A DNA stretch of 64,000 nt from Iris pallida (taxonomy: Eukaryota > Streptophyta > Magnoliopsida > Asparagales > Iridaceae), in contig JANAVB010016199.1 of NCBI GenBank assembly GCA_029216955.1, positions 15,900,022 through 15,964,021 on the forward strand, written 5' to 3'. Of this stretch, positions 62,876 to 64,000 are shown in pieces. The translations under genes and the position numbers were made by a program. The notes under the pieces are model-generated. The model worked only from the letters and a program-made list of their open reading frames with translations, had not been told where the DNA came from and did not search any database. How positions within the stretch are numbered: position 1 is the stretch's first letter; the number at the start of each line of letters is the position of its first letter.

Positions 62876-64000
62876 TGTAACACCCAGTTTCTAAAATGAG
62901 GGTAATTTTGAAATTTTATATTTTAATTTATTTAATTATGATATTTAAATAATAATATGATTTTTGGTGATTTTTAATCATTCAAAACTATTTTAAATCT
63001 TGACTTATGATTTTGGTGTTTTGATAGTGTAACCTTGGAGACTGGTTGACCTAGAGCCTAACCATATTATTGGGATACTTATTTGTCATTTTAGCCCCGA
63101 GGGAATTTTTGTCATTTTTTGAATTATTTGAATTTAATATATTTTATTAGAAATTTTAAATGATTTATTAGAATGGTGTGATTTAAATACTAGTTTAATT
63201 ATTGCCATGTGATTTTGGTTAGCCTAATCTAGATTGGACCTAACCTAGATTGGTCATAACTAGTTTAGTTAGCCACTTTGAGTTTTAGATAGTATCGATT
63301 TCATAGGGTTAAGTCAAGTTTAGTTAAGAATAGTGATTTGCTAAGAGACTAGGAAAGAGCCCTAGATTCTAGGCCACTCTTTACCCTTGATTCATTTCTA
63401 ACCCTAGGATGCAATCTAAAAATCCTAACCCTAGCTAAAGTGGCCAGCCAAGACCCCCCCCATTGCCTATATAATGTCTTCTTAGGGATTTGAGCCTCTT
63501 TTCATTAGTTTATCATTTTTTCCTAAAGACTAGGTGAGCCTTTATTTATTTTTCTTCATAGTTTAATCAATAGGACTCCATTTTTATTGTGATTTCTTCC
63601 ATTGTGTTCTAATCAATGTTCTCTTGCTGATTGTGGAGTCAAATCTCAGATTTGAATCAATTTGAAGTATTTGGGTGGCTTTTGGAGATCCCCTTTTGAA
63701 GAAGTTTTGTGTTGAAGAACACCCATAGGTAAATTCCTATCCACCCATTAAAATTAGGTTTTCTTTGCATAAATACCTAGCCCTAGGTGTCCTGGTTCTG
63801 TAGGAATAGGGTTTATGAAATTTTGTGTCCTGTACGTGTCCGTATCGGACACGTATCAGTGCTGTGCGCAGGTGTTCGACGAAATGCCACAAAAGGCATT
63901 TCGTTCGAGTTTTCGAGATGTGTTTGAATAGGAAGTCGTGTCTTGGTGTCACCTATGTGTTTCTAAGTGACTGAGCGTGTCTCGTGATGGTTTTGTGTCG
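62876..64000 (+). mobile_element. 3' LTR (first 1125 bp) of the Tekay derivative
   Basis: It is colinear with 55729-56850 with few differences, including the TATA box (about 63468), the possible donor CCATAG-GTAAATT (about 63727) and the CGTGTCCG hairpin (about 63836). It is cut by the window end. If the insertion is intact, its far end should be followed by CACAC and then by the missing rest of the LTR that begins at 54362. Confidence 0.93.

Overview
This window looks like a gene-poor, repeat-packed stretch of a large seed-plant nuclear genome, probably a eudicot. I found no intact host gene, tRNA or rRNA. Almost every base belongs to transposable elements nested inside one another: Ty3/gypsy elements of three lineages (Tekay/Del-like with giant LTRs, Reina/CRM-like, and Tat/Ogre-like with a second archaeal-type RNase H), one L1-type LINE, one MULE with long terminal inverted repeats, one CACTA element carrying a captured exon, one CACTA-type MITE and one solo LTR. 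Coding regions are broken by stops and frameshifts and are annotated as pseudogenes.

Layout. 1-653 is a minus-strand LTR start; 654-757 is a short plus-strand LTR end; 758-4156 is a broken minus-strand Tekay interior (IN, RNase H, RT, PR, gag tail, leader); 4157-10396 is its LTR, interrupted by a solo LTR at 4372-6936 with a perfect ATATG target duplication. 10397-23700 is a minus-strand LINE, split by a 139-bp MITE (10468-10606, TTC duplication) and by a MULE (11526-21841). The MULE transposase is itself split by a CACTA element (13868-18769) that carries a spliceable exon resembling the plant afadin/alpha-actinin-binding protein family. 23701-26985 is a Reina-like remnant. 26986-29270 is a patchwork of LTR and Tat fragments.

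29271-37273 is Tat element I (minus). It is cut by a plus-strand Tekay-type LTR (37274-38422 and 51500-53390), which is cut in turn by a nearly complete 13-kb Tat element II (38423-51499, LTRs of 784 and 779 bp). The upstream leader of Tat I appears to resume at 53391-54361. A plus-strand Tekay LTR start (54362-55728) is then interrupted by a youngish plus-strand Tekay derivative (55729 to beyond 64000). That derivative has a 5.36-kb LTR and a 1.8-kb interior with only a gag remnant.

Three things stand out. Tat II carries, on the opposite strand, what looks like a self-contained gene with a TATA box, a spliceable basic/lysine-rich part, a roughly 260-residue coiled coil and a poly(A) signal. 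Two diverged Tekay-type LTRs share a two-exon open reading frame inside the LTR with conserved intron phases and a conserved GC donor. Three Tat copies share a conserved protein block upstream of gag. These are inferences from reading alone and need alignment and transcript data.
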